Source: an uncultured Alteromonadaceae bacterium (GTDB taxonomy: Bacteria; Pseudomonadota; Gammaproteobacteria; Enterobacterales; Alteromonadaceae). From it: a DNA stretch of 64,000 bases. Position 1 is the first letter of the stretch. Each line of letters starts with the position of its first letter. The notes under the pieces were generated by a model, which did no database searches, was not told where the DNA came from, and saw nothing but the letters and a program-made list of their open reading frames with translations. The position numbers and the translations under genes were made by a program. The DNA lies in NCBI GenBank assembly GCA_947503265.1, contig CANNDC010000002.1, positions 62,001-126,000 of the forward strand, read 5' to 3'. This document shows, piece by piece, positions 26,145 through 36,097 of this stretch.

Positions 26145-27971
26145 TTACTCGTCTAAGAAACTTCTTAGCTGTTCTGAACGGCTAGGATGACGCAGTTTAC
26201 GCAACGCTTTGGCTTCAATTTGACGAATACGTTCACGAGTTACATCAAATTGTTTACCTACTTCTTCTAGCGTATGGTCAGTGTTCATATCGATACCAAA
26301 ACGCATTCTAAGCACTTTCGCTTCTCTGGCGGTCAAACCGGCTAACACTTCTTGTGTCGCATCTTTCAAGCTTCCGCCAGTAGCAGAATCAAGAGGTTGA
26401 ACGATAGTACTGTCTTCAATAAAGTCACCTAAGTGCGAATCTTCATCATCACCGATTGGTGTTTCCATGGAAATCGGCTCTTTGGCAATTTTCAGCACTT
26501 TACGGATTTTATCTTCCGGCATGATCATGCGTTCTGACAATTCTTCAGGTGTGGGTTCACGTCCCATTTCTTGAAGCATCTGTCTTGAGATACGATTTAG
26601 CTTATTGATGGTCTCAATCATGTGCACAGGAATACGAATTGTTCTAGCCTGGTCGGCAATAGAACGCGTGATAGCTTGACGTATCCACCATGTTGCATAG
26701 GTCGAGAACTTATAACCACGGCGATATTCGAATTTATCAACCGCTTTCATTAGACCGATGTTACCTTCCTGAATCAGATCAAGGAATTGTAATCCACGGT
26801 TAGTGTATTTTTTGGCGATTGATATAACCAAACGCAGGTTGGCTTCAACCATTTCTTTCTTAGCGCGACGTGCTTTGGCTTCACCGATTGACATACGGCG
26901 GTTAATATCTTTGATATCAACAATAACCAAGCCAGTTTCATCTTCAACCGCATTCATTTTACCAATGCTACGCTCAAGCTCTTCTTTGTATTCAAGCAAT
27001 GCCGGTACGTACTCAGCATCAGATTCAAGAATGTCGTACAACCAATCAGTCGAGGTTTCGTTGCCCGCAAACGCTTTGATAAAATCTTTTTTCGGCATTT
27101 TTGCATGAACAACACAGTGCTTCATGACAATACGTTCTTGAACACGAACACGGTTCATCATGCCACGCATGTTTTTCACCATGCGATCGAATTGCTTGGG
27201 TATCAAACGGAATTCTTTAAAGACTTCACTCAATCCTTCGATGGCTTTGCGAGAGTCTGGGTGAGAACGGCCTTTCTCTGCAATGACATCGCGAACTATG
27301 TAATATTGTTCACGAAGGGCAGTAAATTTCTCTCTGGCCAGTTCTGGGTCTGGACCTGTATCTTCTTCTTCCTCGTCCTCGTCGCCATCATCATCCTCGT
27401 CTTCTAATTCTTCTTCAGACAATTCAGAACCAACGTGGGTGGCAGTAGGAGCAACGTCAGTTTCGTTAGGGTCAACGAAACCGATAATAATATCGCTTAA
27501 ACGGATTTCTTCGGCTTCGAATAAATCCCATTGATCTAAGAGATGGGTAATGGCTTCGGGGTATTCAGCAACACTGCATTGAACTTGGTTAATACCATCT
27601 TCAATACGTTTGGCGATTTCAATTTCACCTTCGCGTGTTAGAAGTTCTACTGTACCCATTTCTCGCATGTACATACGAACAGGGTCAGTTGTGCGACCAA
27701 TTTCACTCTCCACAGTCGCCAATGCTTGAGCTGCGGCTTCTGCCACTTCTTCATCAGCATTGTTATCCTGCATAATGAGTTCGTCAGAATCAGGAGCTGT
27801 TTCAAAAACTTGAATGCCCATGTCGTTGATCATGCGAATAATGTCTTCGATTTGATCGGAATCGACAATATCTTGTGGAAGATGATCGTTTACTTCAGCA
27901 AAGGTAAGAAACCCTTGCTCTTTACCCTTAGCTATAAGGAGTTTTATCTGCGACTGCTTGCTTTGCGCCAT
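26145..27971 (-). CDS. rpoD: RNA polymerase primary sigma factor RpoD (sigma70)
   Basis: 608 residues from the ATG at 27971. This start is chosen because [20 protein letters not shown] aligns with the E. coli N-terminus; a TTG start 18 nt upstream would add six residues. Region 1.1, the long non-conserved region with a very acidic stretch ([15 protein letters not shown]), region 2 ([20 protein letters not shown]), region 3 and region 4 with the helix-turn-helix ([20 protein letters not shown]) are all intact. It directs housekeeping transcription. It is last in the rpsU-yqeY-dnaG-rpoD block and has its own candidate promoter upstream. Confidence 0.99.
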   Translation of the reverse strand: MAQSKQSQIKLLIAKGKEQGFLTFAEVNDHLPQDIVDSDQIEDIIRMINDMGIQVFETAPDSDELIMQDNNADEEVAEAAAQALATVESEIGRTTDPVRMYMREMGTVELLTREGEIEIAKRIEDGINQVQCSVAEYPEAITHLLDQWDLFEAEEIRLSDIIIGFVDPNETDVAPTATHVGSELSEEELEDEDDDGDEDEEEEDTGPDPELAREKFTALREQYYIVRDVIAEKGRSHPDSRKAIEGLSEVFKEFRLIPKQFDRMVKNMRGMMNRVRVQERIVMKHCVVHAKMPKKDFIKAFAGNETSTDWLYDILESDAEYVPALLEYKEELERSIGKMNAVEDETGLVIVDIKDINRRMSIGEAKARRAKKEMVEANLRLVISIAKKYTNRGLQFLDLIQEGNIGLMKAVDKFEYRRGYKFSTYATWWIRQAITRSIADQARTIRIPVHMIETINKLNRISRQMLQEMGREPTPEELSERMIMPEDKIRKVLKIAKEPISMETPIGDDEDSHLGDFIEDSTIVQPLDSATGGSLKDATQEVLAGLTAREAKVLRMRFGIDMNTDHTLEEVGKQFDVTRERIRQIEAKALRKLRHPSRSEQLRSFLDE

Positions 27972-28093
27972 ATAATCTACGTTTCTCAAAAATCAGTTAA
28001 AACAAATTCAATTAGAATCGCTAACCAGCTACTAAAGCAAAGGCTGTTAGTGCCAGATAAATGCATACGTACCGTGTCGTTTGCGAATTAGCC

Positions 28094-28102
28094 AGTATAG
28101 CA
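28094..28102 (-). promoter_or_regulatory. Candidate extended -10 promoter of rpoD
   Basis: On the minus strand the motif TGCTATACT is an extended -10 element (TGnTATAAT type) in the dnaG-rpoD gap, about 120 nt upstream of the rpoD start. No good -35 box accompanies it, as is common for extended -10 promoters. Confidence 0.5.
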
Positions 28103-28213
28103 GAAAATCGGGGTTAGAGGCCAGCGCTGTTAACGCATTTTCTCTGAGTCTATACGTATGGGCAGTTGAGTTGGATTTAAAGTGGTAATGAATAAAAAAG
28201 AATCAGAATTAGC

Positions 28214-29998
28214 TTATTCAGCACTATAGGTGGCTTTAGTTTGAGTCAAAATCATAAACTCGCGTTTTTCTTCGGCATTCATCGTATCGCCTTTGGCCAC
28301 AAGTTGCGCATAGCGCGCCTTGAGTTGTTGCTCAATCAGCCGATTAAAACTGTCTCTATAAAGCTTGTCCGGACGTATGTCATCGGCATCATGATCTATC
28401 TGCAACAGTTTATGCAAAAACTTGGCTTCGGGCTCTCCGCGGAAATGCTCCAAAATGTGGCCTGTGTTTAACGAGTCTTTAGACAGGCAAAATTGATGCA
28501 TATTGATTAATACATCTAGCCCTTTTATCAAATTGGGATCCAAAACTTGTGGGTTTATTTCACTGTTCTTCTTCGCAAGGCTGGGGTGCAACATCAGTAA
28601 TCGTAATAGCTTTCTGACAGGAGACATACTGGCAGCGTTGAGTTTTTTGTTATCTACAGTTGGTGATTTTTGCCTTTCACTGGCTTTTTTTAAATCGTTT
28701 AAGATATCTGCTTTGTAACTACTGCCTTTGGTTCTTTTTCTCAGTTCTTCTTGTAGCAATTGAGCTAGATTATCGGCTTTTATCGAATCAATATACTCTT
28801 GCGCTTCTTTGACCAGCGATGCTTTGCCTTCACTGTTACCCACGTCATGTTTTTGCAACAAGTTGTCAAAGAAAAATTTAGATAAAGGCACTGCATCATC
28901 GTCGAGTAGGACTTCAAATTGCTCTTTTCCTGTTTGTCTAACAAGGGTATCGGGATCTTCGCCGTCAGGAAGGAATAAAAATTTCATTTGTACCCCGTCT
29001 TTTAAAAACGGCAATGCATTTTCTAACGCCCGCCACGCTGCTTCTCGTCCCGCTCGGTCGCCATCATAGCAACAGATAATTTCAGGAGCGGCTCGAAATA
29101 GCATTTGTACATGCTCTGGTGTAGTTGATGTGCCCAATGATGCAACGGCATAGTCGATGCCATATTGGGCCAAGGCCACCACATCCATGTAGCCCTCAAC
29201 TATCAGCAAACGTGTTAGCTTTCGGCTGGCCTGTTTTGCTTGGAAAAAGCCGTACAGTTCATGGCCCTTATGGAAAATGCGGGTTTCTGGGGAGTTGAGG
29301 TATTTTGGACCACCATCTTCTAAAACGCGGCCACCAAAACCTATCACTCTGCCTCGCTTATCTCTAATCGGAAACATAATTCGATCTCGAAAAAAGTCAT
29401 AGCGACGGCGATTGTCATTTTCTGTGACAAGCTTTAGATCTAAAAGTTGCTGTTGTTTTTCTGGTGTGCTGCCAAACGTTTTGAACACACCATCCCATTC
29501 CGGAGGTGCGTAGCCAATACCAAATGCTTTGACGACTTCACCACTCAATCCTCGATTTTTGAGGTATTCAACGGGTTTGTCTTTTTGCGGGTGGTTTTTC
29601 AGTTGATGAGCAAAGAAGCGAGCTGCCTTTTCCATCAATTCGTAATCATCGGCTATTTGCGCTTTTTGTTCACGAGTCGGACCGGGTTTACCGCCTTCTT
29701 CTCTTGGCACTTCCAAGCCATGAAAACGCGCTAATTCTTCAATCGCATCTGGAAATTCTAAACGGTCGTATTCAAGTAGGAATGAGATAGCATTGCCGTG
29801 TGCTCCACAGCCAAAACAGTGATAAAACTGTTTGTCTTGGCTAACTGTAAAAGAAGGGCTTTTTTCACTATGAAAAGGGCAACAGGCCTGATAATTTTTC
29901 CCTGCTTTTTTTAGTTTCACACGACTGTCTACTAGCTCCACAATATCGGTGCGGGCTATTAAGTCGTCTATGAAATCTTTTGGGATACGTCCTGCCAT
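28214..29998 (-). CDS. dnaG: DNA primase DnaG
   Basis: 594 residues. The zinc-binding domain shows CPFHSEKSPSFTVSQDKQ followed by FYHCFGCGAHGN. The RNA polymerase core and TOPRIM domain follow, with IVEGYMDVVALAQYGI, AVASLGTSTTPEH and CYDGDRAGREAAWRALE carrying the metal-binding acidic residues. A C-terminal helicase-interaction domain completes it. It synthesises RNA primers at replication forks together with DnaB. It sits between yqeY and rpoD, with a terminator-like hairpin on its upstream side, so it may be expressed from readthrough or its own promoter. Confidence 0.98.
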   Translation of the reverse strand: MAGRIPKDFIDDLIARTDIVELVDSRVKLKKAGKNYQACCPFHSEKSPSFTVSQDKQFYHCFGCGAHGNAISFLLEYDRLEFPDAIEELARFHGLEVPREEGGKPGPTREQKAQIADDYELMEKAARFFAHQLKNHPQKDKPVEYLKNRGLSGEVVKAFGIGYAPPEWDGVFKTFGSTPEKQQQLLDLKLVTENDNRRRYDFFRDRIMFPIRDKRGRVIGFGGRVLEDGGPKYLNSPETRIFHKGHELYGFFQAKQASRKLTRLLIVEGYMDVVALAQYGIDYAVASLGTSTTPEHVQMLFRAAPEIICCYDGDRAGREAAWRALENALPFLKDGVQMKFLFLPDGEDPDTLVRQTGKEQFEVLLDDDAVPLSKFFFDNLLQKHDVGNSEGKASLVKEAQEYIDSIKADNLAQLLQEELRKRTKGSSYKADILNDLKKASERQKSPTVDNKKLNAASMSPVRKLLRLLMLHPSLAKKNSEINPQVLDPNLIKGLDVLINMHQFCLSKDSLNTGHILEHFRGEPEAKFLHKLLQIDHDADDIRPDKLYRDSFNRLIEQQLKARYAQLVAKGDTMNAEEKREFMILTQTKATYSAE

Positions 29999-30023
29999 CG
30001 GCGTACTCTATCGTATAAACAAA

Positions 30024-30051
30024 CAAGCCGCCATAAAGGAAAGGCGGCTTG
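30024..30051 (-). terminator. Terminator or attenuator between yqeY and dnaG
   Basis: Perfect 9-bp stem CAAGCCGCC/GGCGGCTTG with a 10-nt loop, followed on the minus strand by TTTGTTTATA. It lies upstream of dnaG within the macromolecular synthesis block. Confidence 0.7.
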
Positions 30052-30116
30052 ATTTAGATATTTTATTAATTGCTGGATAGTATTTAAAGATAAATAGTCC
30101 CTAGGGTCAACAGCCC

Positions 30117-30560
30117 CTAGCCAAGTTTACTTTTTATTTGTCCACTTAGCTTGCCCATGTCTGCTCGACCTTGGACTTTAGGTTTTAACCAACCCATCAC
30201 TTTCCCCATATCTTGCATGCCAGCAGCACCTGTTTCCGCAAGTGCTTGCTCGATGAGTGCATTGATCTCTTGTTCACTTAGCGGCTGAGGTAAAAATTCT
30301 TGCAGTATGGTGATTTCGTTATTTTCAATATCAGCTAAGTCTTTTCTGTTGGCTTGCTCATATTGACTAGCTGCATCATTACGCTGTTTGACCATTTTGG
30401 TCAGTAGAGCAACAACATCGGCATCGGTTAGCTCGATTCTTTCGTCAACTTCACGTTGTTTCACAGCGGCAAGTGCCATACGAATAGTGCCAAGACGTAC
30501 TTTTTCTTTCGCACGCATAGCATCTTTCATTGCTTCTTTTAATTTTTCTACAAGTGTCAT
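30117..30560 (-). CDS. yqeY: GatB/YqeY domain protein
   Basis: 147 residues from the ATG at 30560, which matches the family N-terminus (MTLVEKLKEAMKDAMRAKEK); a longer in-frame start would overlap the rpsU terminator. The all-helical YqeY domain resembles the tRNA-binding tail of the GatB amidotransferase subunit. Later segments (FLPQPLSEQEINALIEQALA, MGKVMGWLKPKVQGRADMGK) are typical. The function is not firmly known, perhaps tRNA-related. Between rpsU and dnaG, as in many proteobacteria. Confidence 0.93.
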   Translation of the reverse strand: MTLVEKLKEAMKDAMRAKEKVRLGTIRMALAAVKQREVDERIELTDADVVALLTKMVKQRNDAASQYEQANRKDLADIENNEITILQEFLPQPLSEQEINALIEQALAETGAAGMQDMGKVMGWLKPKVQGRADMGKLSGQIKSKLG

Positions 30561-30571
30561 ATCTAAACCCC

Positions 30572-30609
30572 AAAAACAAAAACGCTCAGTGATCAAATGA
30601 TCCTGAGCG
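30572..30609 (-). terminator. Terminator or attenuator between rpsU and yqeY
   Basis: On the minus strand a stem CGCTCAG...CTGAGCG, extended by an inner GATC/GATC pairing, is followed by TTTTTGTTTTT. It lies 27 nt after the rpsU stop and just before yqeY, so rpsU is probably made in excess of the downstream genes. Confidence 0.85.
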
Positions 30610-30635
30610 ATTCAGGTGAGCTAGCAAAAAGCGTA

Positions 30636-30851
30636 TTAATATAGCTTGATGCGACGTGCGTTTTCGCGAGCTAACTTTTTCAAATGACGCTTTTTAGCAG
30701 CTGCTTTTTTGCGCTTACGTTCCCAAGTAGGCTTCTCGAAGAATTCGCGACGGCGAACCTCTGATAGAACACCTGCTTTTTCACATGAACGCTTAAAACG
30801 ACGCAGTGCTACGTCAAAAGGTTCGTTCTCTCTAACTTTAACGATTGGCAT
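30636..30851 (-). CDS. rpsU: 30S ribosomal protein S21
   Basis: 71 residues, standard S21 length and sequence: [40 protein letters not shown] and a very basic C-terminal tail. S21 joins the 30S head/platform region near the anti-Shine-Dalgarno sequence. First gene of the macromolecular synthesis block, with a good sigma70 promoter upstream and a strong terminator after it. GAGGTGAGAG precedes the start codon. Confidence 0.99.
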   Translation of the reverse strand: MPIVKVRENEPFDVALRRFKRSCEKAGVLSEVRRREFFEKPTWERKRKKAAAKKRHLKKLARENARRIKLY

Positions 30852-30926
30852 TAAACTCTCACCTCAAATAATCTGTATCTTTATACCAGCTCAATATTTG
30901 GCCGGTGCTGTCAAAAATGGTGCGGA

Positions 30927-30955
30927 ATTCTAATCATATCTGAGATTAATGTAAA
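30927..30955 (-). promoter_or_regulatory. Candidate sigma70 promoter of rpsU
   Basis: On the minus strand, -35 TTTACA (30955-30950) and -10 TAGAAT (30932-30927) are separated by exactly 17 nt, about 75 nt upstream of the rpsU start codon. Confidence 0.6.
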
Positions 30956-31054
30956 GCCCAGATTGAGTATTATTTCATAACTCTTTTCGTAACACTTGTC
31001 ATGTGCTGGTGACAAGTCAGTCAAATCAAAGGTAAACTCCGCAATATTGCCGAT

Positions 31055-31060
31055 TATAAT
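31055..31060 (+). promoter_or_regulatory. Candidate -10 element of tsaD
   Basis: A consensus TATAAT lies 15 nt upstream of the tsaD start codon. The -35 region is weak, and the predicted leader is very short, about 9 nt, with no clear ribosome binding site. Confidence 0.45.
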
Positions 31061-31075
31061 TAGATTTTTTACTCA

Positions 31076-32089
31076 ATGCGAATTTTAGGAATAGAAACCT
31101 CTTGTGACGAAACCGGAATAGCCATCATTGATGACGATTTGGGCTTGTTGTCTCATCAATTGTATAGTCAGGTTAAGCTGCACGCTGATTATGGCGGTGT
31201 CGTACCTGAGTTAGCTTCTAGGGATCATATTAGAAAAATCGTGCCCTTGATAAAGCGGGCAATGCAAGAAGCGGATTGCCAAGCTGGGGATTTGGATGGC
31301 GTTGCTTTTACACAAGGTCCGGGTTTGGTTGGCGCTTTGCTTGTGGGGGCTTCCGTAGGCAGAAGTCTAGCGTATGCGTGGGATGTGCCTGCGGTGGGCG
31401 TACATCACATGGAAGGACATTTGTTGGCTCCGATGTTGGATGAACCTAAGCCTGAGTATCCTTTCGTGGCCTTATTGGTGTCTGGTGGTCACACTATGAT
31501 GGTTCGTGTTGACGGAATTGGTCAATATGATGTGCTCGGTGAATCTGTCGATGATGCTGCGGGCGAAGCCTTTGACAAGACCGCTAAAATTATGGGTTTA
31601 GACTATCCCGGTGGCCCTATGTTGGCAAAATTAGCCGAAAAAGGTGAGCCAGGTCATTATAAGTTTCCAAGGCCCATGACAGATAGACCCGGACTAGATT
31701 TTAGTTTCAGCGGGCTAAAAACTTTCGCTGCTAATACCATTCGCAGTGCAGCGACAGACGATCAAACACGCGCCAACATAGCCTTCGCTTTTCAGGATGC
31801 TGTTATCGACACTCTTGCCATCAAGTGTAAACGCGCCCTCAAACAAACTGGCTTGAATAGATTGGTGATAGCCGGTGGCGTTAGCGCCAATACTGAGTTG
31901 CGCAGCCGATTAGAAAAAATGATGCAAGGTATCCGTGGAAAGGTGTTTTATCCTAAATTGGAATTTTGTACCGACAATGGTGCCATGATTGCTTATGCAG
32001 GATTGCAAAGGCTCAAAGCAGGACAAGTTGAAGGCCTTTCAAGCAAAGCTAAGCCGCGCTGGCCATTGGATAGTTTGCCGCCTTGCTAG
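31076..32089 (+). CDS. tsaD: tRNA N6-threonylcarbamoyladenosine transferase TsaD
   Basis: 337 residues, normal length. It transfers the threonylcarbamoyl group from TC-AMP to A37 of ANN-decoding tRNAs, with TsaB and TsaE. The N-terminus [20 protein letters not shown], the metal-binding HHMEGH motif (about residues 110-116), the phosphate-binding GGHTMM and the FSFSGLKT and [13 protein letters not shown] segments are all present. Divergent from rpsU, as in many Gammaproteobacteria, and convergent with plsY. ATG start at the family position. Confidence 0.98.
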   Translation: MRILGIETSCDETGIAIIDDDLGLLSHQLYSQVKLHADYGGVVPELASRDHIRKIVPLIKRAMQEADCQAGDLDGVAFTQGPGLVGALLVGASVGRSLAYAWDVPAVGVHHMEGHLLAPMLDEPKPEYPFVALLVSGGHTMMVRVDGIGQYDVLGESVDDAAGEAFDKTAKIMGLDYPGGPMLAKLAEKGEPGHYKFPRPMTDRPGLDFSFSGLKTFAANTIRSAATDDQTRANIAFAFQDAVIDTLAIKCKRALKQTGLNRLVIAGGVSANTELRSRLEKMMQGIRGKVFYPKLEFCTDNGAMIAYAGLQRLKAGQVEGLSSKAKPRWPLDSLPPC

Positions 32090-32120
32090 CGCAACTGCAT
32101 TGCCCTTATAGTGCATTTGT

Positions 32121-32705
32121 CTATATGTTGATCTTCGTCTCTGTTCCGGCAATTAGCCGCACAATATTGTCTTTGTGTCTTACTACTATCAGCACTGCTA
32201 GCATTAACACAGGCAAGGTGTATTCAGGTTTAATGAAGTAAGTGAAAATTGGTGATAGTGACACGGCCACAATCGCTGCCAAAGAAGAATACCGGGTAAC
32301 AAACGCCACCACAGCCCAACATAAAACTAAAGCGCCTGCTAATTCTAATCCCAAGGGCAGTAACGCGCCAAAAGCGGTAGCGACAGCTTTGCCTCCTCGA
32401 AAGCCAAAAAATAATGGGAATATATGCCCTAAGCATGCCGCTACGGCTATCAAACCTAGGTAAAGTGGAGTAAAGCCAAGTTCATAACCTATCCAAACCG
32501 GTAAGGTGCCCTTGAGTAAGTCAAACACAAAAACCAAAGCAGCAGCATAGCGCCCTCCTAAGCGAAGCACGTTTGTTGCCCCTGGGTTTCCTGAGCCAAA
32601 TTGTCTGGGGTCTGCTAGGCCTAATAATTTACAGACTAAGATGGCGCTCGACACAGATCCTGCTAAATAAGCAACAGAGAGGATCAATATTGTCAGCGCG
32701 GTCAT
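32121..32705 (-). CDS. plsY: Glycerol-3-phosphate acyltransferase PlsY
   Basis: 194 residues, integral membrane with about five helices. It acylates glycerol-3-phosphate from acyl-phosphate, the first step of phospholipid synthesis. The three conserved loops are visible: [15 protein letters not shown] near residue 37, a KG..P motif (LLKGTLPV), and [12 protein letters not shown] near residue 104. Transcribed on the minus strand between tsaD and folB, the usual gammaproteobacterial order. Confidence 0.97.
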   Translation of the reverse strand: MTALTILILSVAYLAGSVSSAILVCKLLGLADPRQFGSGNPGATNVLRLGGRYAAALVFVFDLLKGTLPVWIGYELGFTPLYLGLIAVAACLGHIFPLFFGFRGGKAVATAFGALLPLGLELAGALVLCWAVVAFVTRYSSLAAIVAVSLSPIFTYFIKPEYTLPVLMLAVLIVVRHKDNIVRLIAGTETKINI

Positions 32706-32823
32706 ATACTTGCCTTATTTTACGGGTTAAACTTCTGCAAAATTCGTTTTCGTATTAATTTCACGCAACTTTAATGCACGACGATACCAAAGGACTACTA
32801 CTTTTCAACTGCGCGGATCTGTC

Positions 32824-33177
32824 ATGGACAAAATTATTATCAATGGCTTGCAAGTTAAGTCACTTATCGGTGTTTATGAATGGGAGAGAAAAGCCCAACA
32901 AACACTTATATTGGATGCAGAGATATCACTTGATTTGTCGAAAGCGGCCAAAAGCGACAAGGTTTCAGATACCCTTGACTATGCTGCCATCGCGCTAGCC
33001 ATTGAGGAACTGTGTGGTCATGCCACTTTCGAATTGCTTGAGGCCTTAGCTGATCACATAATTCAACATCTTTTTACCTATGAAGGTGTGAAGCAGGTGG
33101 TCATTTCCATCACTAAACCGAATATTCTGCAAAATGCTAAAGCAGTAACATTGCAGTTATCCCGGAAAATGTCTTAG
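32824..33177 (+). CDS. folB: Dihydroneopterin aldolase FolB
   Basis: 117 residues, standard length. It converts 7,8-dihydroneopterin to 6-hydroxymethyl-dihydropterin in folate synthesis. Signatures are MDKIIINGLQVKSLIGVYEW at the N-terminus with the conserved Glu of YEWER, SDTLDYAAIA, and a Lys in ISITKPNIL matching the catalytic lysine region. First gene of folB-folK-uppP, 18 nt before folK. Confidence 0.96.
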   Translation: MDKIIINGLQVKSLIGVYEWERKAQQTLILDAEISLDLSKAAKSDKVSDTLDYAAIALAIEELCGHATFELLEALADHIIQHLFTYEGVKQVVISITKPNILQNAKAVTLQLSRKMS

Positions 33178-33195
33178 ACAAACAGGCTAGTTTAC

Positions 33196-33699
33196 GTGAC
33201 TCATCAAATTTATATTAGCGTTGGCAGCAATGTAGAACGTGACAAACATACACGTGCGGGATTAACTGCGCTTGCGAATGAGTTTGGCACATTGGATTTA
33301 TCTAATGTGTATGAAAGTGAAGCGGTTGGATTTAGCGGCAGTCATTTTTATAATTTAGTGGTGGGTGCCCACACCACTAAATCTGTGAAAAATGTGTGTG
33401 ACACCTTGAAGCGTATTGAGCGCGAAAATGGTCGTGTTAGAGGAGAGAAAAAATTCGCGCCAAGAACGCTGGATCTGGATCTACTGTTATATGATGACCT
33501 AGTGACATCAGATGGCGTTGAATTACCGAGAGGTGAGATTACATACAATGCATTCGTACTTCTTCCTTTAAACGAAATAGCGACACGTTATTTGCATCCC
33601 ACCGCAAACAAGACCATTGGTGAGCTTTGGCAAAGCTATGACAAAACAAAACAGAAATTATGGAAAATCGATTTTAACTGGAGTGCAACAACACAATGA
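33196..33699 (+). CDS. folK: HPPK, 6-hydroxymethyl-dihydropterin pyrophosphokinase FolK
   Basis: 167 residues from a GTG start. It pyrophosphorylates the product of FolB using ATP. Visible signatures are [33 protein letters not shown] and the catalytic segment [15 protein letters not shown] with its two metal-binding aspartates. Coupled to uppP by a 4-nt ATGA overlap. Functionally paired with folB immediately upstream. Confidence 0.96.
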   Translation: MTHQIYISVGSNVERDKHTRAGLTALANEFGTLDLSNVYESEAVGFSGSHFYNLVVGAHTTKSVKNVCDTLKRIERENGRVRGEKKFAPRTLDLDLLLYDDLVTSDGVELPRGEITYNAFVLLPLNEIATRYLHPTANKTIGELWQSYDKTKQKLWKIDFNWSATTQ

Positions 33700-34496
33700 C
33701 ATTGTTTGAGATTATTATACTGGCCATTATTCAGGGGATTACTGAATTTTTACCTATTTCCAGCTCTGCGCATTTGATACTGCCATCAGAGCTACTTGGA
33801 TGGCAGAATCAGGGTTTGGCTTTCGACGTCGCGGTGCATGTTGGCAGCTTACTCGCGGTAATGATTTATTTTCGAGAAGATATAGCGCGAATGACGGTTG
33901 CTTTTTTCCAATCCGGTTTTTCAAAACACCAAACAGACGACAGTAAGCTTGCGTGGTGGGTAGTAGTAGCGACTATACCAGCGGTGTTATTTGGATTTTT
34001 AGCCAAAGACTTTATCGAACTCTATGCTAGGTCAGCTCTGGTTATTGCCTGTACTACGATAATATTTGGCTTGGCCCTTTGGTATGCAGATGCAACGGGG
34101 AAACTATCTAAAAATATCTATCAACTCACATGGAAAAGCGCTTTGCTTATCGGTATTGCACAGGCCATTGCGTTAATTCCTGGCACTTCTCGTTCTGGTA
34201 TCACGATGACAGCTGGCTTAATGCTAGGTTTAGATCGCGAAAGCTGTGCGCGTTTTTCGTTCCTACTTTCAATACCGGTTATTTTAGGAGCGGGGTTAAT
34301 TAAAGGGTTAGATCTTATCGAATTAAATGAAGCAGTCGATTGGGAATCATTGGTTTACGGTATTGGTCTTTCTTTTGTGAGTGCCTATGCTTGTATTTTC
34401 TTATTCCTGTCTTGGATATCTAAAATTGGTATGCTGCCATTTGTGATATACAGATTGGTGTTAGGCGCAATTTTGCTTGGATTTGTGTTTCTATAG
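33696..34496 (+). CDS. uppP: Undecaprenyl-diphosphatase UppP (BacA)
   Basis: 266 residues, multi-pass membrane protein. It dephosphorylates undecaprenyl diphosphate to recycle the lipid carrier of peptidoglycan and O-antigen synthesis; it also underlies intrinsic bacitracin tolerance. Catalytic signatures are [17 protein letters not shown] (residues about 15-31) and [17 protein letters not shown] (about 161-177). Overlaps folK by 4 nt and lies 12 nt before the HIT gene, so probably one operon. Confidence 0.96.
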   Translation: MTLFEIIILAIIQGITEFLPISSSAHLILPSELLGWQNQGLAFDVAVHVGSLLAVMIYFREDIARMTVAFFQSGFSKHQTDDSKLAWWVVVATIPAVLFGFLAKDFIELYARSALVIACTTIIFGLALWYADATGKLSKNIYQLTWKSALLIGIAQAIALIPGTSRSGITMTAGLMLGLDRESCARFSFLLSIPVILGAGLIKGLDLIELNEAVDWESLVYGIGLSFVSAYACIFLFLSWISKIGMLPFVIYRLVLGAILLGFVFL

Positions 34497-34508
34497 AGGG
34501 GAGCGAAC

Positions 34509-34880
34509 ATGGCTGAAACGATTTTCACCAAAATTATTAACCGTGAGATACCTGCAGATATTATATTCGAAGATGATGATGTACTGGCTTTCAATGACAT
34601 CAGCCCGCAGGCGCCTACGCACTTTTTAGTTATCCCTAAAAAGCCTATTGCAACTATTAATGATATTCAGCCACAAGATGCTGAACTTATCGGTAAGATG
34701 TATCTAGCCGCAGCGACACTTGCTAAACAAAAAGGGTTTTCCGAAAGTGGTTATCGGGCTGTCATGAATTGTAATCCGGATGGCGGTCAGACGGTTTACC
34801 ACATACATTTGCATGTGCTTGCAGGCAAGCCCATGGGATGGCCTCCATACCAAGATAGAATGAAGCAAGAGCTGCCTTAA
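34509..34880 (+). CDS. hinT: HIT family nucleotide hydrolase (HinT-like)
   Basis: 123 residues, normal HinT size. It starts AETIFTKIINREIPADIIFE and has the histidine triad HIHLHVLAGK near residues 97-103, which hydrolyses purine nucleoside phosphoramidates or aminoacyl-adenylates. Last gene of the folB-folK-uppP unit, with a GAGG ribosome binding site. Its stop codon overlaps the convergent stop codon of the sigma factor gene (shared TTAA). Confidence 0.93.
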   Translation: MAETIFTKIINREIPADIIFEDDDVLAFNDISPQAPTHFLVIPKKPIATINDIQPQDAELIGKMYLAAATLAKQKGFSESGYRAVMNCNPDGGQTVYHIHLHVLAGKPMGWPPYQDRMKQELP

Positions 34881-36097
34881 ATTTGCAGGCGTTTTTCCAA
34901 AAGCTTTCGAATATGGTTAGTTGGAGCAAGATTTAACGCTTTCTCCCTGTTTTCTTCGGCCGCCTGTGGTTGTTCGCAACGGATTTGTAAATCAGCTAAA
35001 ACAGCATACCAATGATAAGAGCGTGTCAGCCATGCGGGCATGTCTGCTGATGCTAACATCGCTAGGGCCGCAGAAGGGCTTTGCCACTCCGCAACCGCAA
35101 TTGCTTGTCCAAGCATGTGCACAGGCGACGAATTGACCTTCAACAACAATGCGTAAGCCTGGGCGATTTTATCCCATCTTGTTTCTGCAAAAGAATCCGC
35201 TAGGCAATGTTCAGCGGCGATACTTGCTTCTATGTGGTAGCGCGATAATTTTTCACCTGAAGCTGACGTTTGCAAGTAATAAAATGCGAGTTGTATTTGC
35301 TGCTTATCCCATTTTTTCCTATCTTGATGTTCTAGCAAAACCAAGCCTAAATTATCTTGTCGCGCATCCAAACGGGCTAGATGAAACAAGATAAGCGCCA
35401 TCAACGCATGGCCCTCTGGAGTCTTACCTAGGTCGCTGGTTATCAATATTTGTGTCAGTCTGAGGGACTCTTCACATAGTTCTTTACGGACACCATGATC
35501 TTGATGAGAGGACAAGTATCCTTCGGTAAAAATGAGGTATAACACATCATGAATTGCCGGAAGACGCTCGGCAACAATAGCATCAGTTAACGAGTCTAGT
35601 AGTTGATTGTTGCGTTTTAATATCGCTTTGGCACGATGAAAGCGCTTGTAAACATTGGCTTCGCTGATAAAAAGCCGATGTGCAATTTCTGGGGTACTAA
35701 AACCACATAAACTCTTCAATACAAAAACCAGTTGTGACTCTGCAGGAATAGCCGGGTCACTGGCGATAAATAGCATGCGTAGAAACGAATCGCTCAACTC
35801 GCCGGTAAATGGTATGTCACTATCTGCATTCGGTGGCAACTCAATTTGGCTCGCGAGTTGATGTCGACGTTTTGCGCTGGTAAGTTCAGACAATAAGTGA
35901 CGAGCAGCAACTTGATATAGCCATGCCTGTGGATTATCTGGATGTTTGTCTTTGCTCCAAGTCGTAATGGCCTGAGTCATTGCCCATTGTATGGCGTCTT
36001 CGATTGATTCTAATTGTTGTAAACCAAACCGAGAAACCAAAGACGCCACAAGAAAACCATACTCATGGCGAAAAACATGTTCTATTTTTTGCTTCAA
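34877..36097 (-). CDS. ECF sigma factor of the ECF42 type with C-terminal TPR-like domain
   Basis: 406 residues, about twice normal ECF size. Sigma2 is N-terminal (ESIEDAIQWAMTQAITTWSK; DNPQAWLYQVAARHLLSELT) and sigma4 lies around 120-170 (FVLKSLCGFSTPEIAHRLFI, SEANVYKRFHRAKAILKRNN). A long helical C-terminal domain ends in a TPR-like repeat (ADLQIRCEQPQAAEENREKA). ECF42 factors carry such tails and are genetically linked to DGPF/YCII proteins, as here: the DGPF gene overlaps this one by 4 nt. No anti-sigma factor is visible, which fits the group. Target genes unknown. Confidence 0.9.
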   Translation of the reverse strand: MKQKIEHVFRHEYGFLVASLVSRFGLQQLESIEDAIQWAMTQAITTWSKDKHPDNPQAWLYQVAARHLLSELTSAKRRHQLASQIELPPNADSDIPFTGELSDSFLRMLFIASDPAIPAESQLVFVLKSLCGFSTPEIAHRLFISEANVYKRFHRAKAILKRNNQLLDSLTDAIVAERLPAIHDVLYLIFTEGYLSSHQDHGVRKELCEESLRLTQILITSDLGKTPEGHALMALILFHLARLDARQDNLGLVLLEHQDRKKWDKQQIQLAFYYLQTSASGEKLSRYHIEASIAAEHCLADSFAETRWDKIAQAYALLLKVNSSPVHMLGQAIAVAEWQSPSAALAMLASADMPAWLTRSYHWYAVLADLQIRCEQPQAAEENREKALNLAPTNHIRKLLEKRLQI

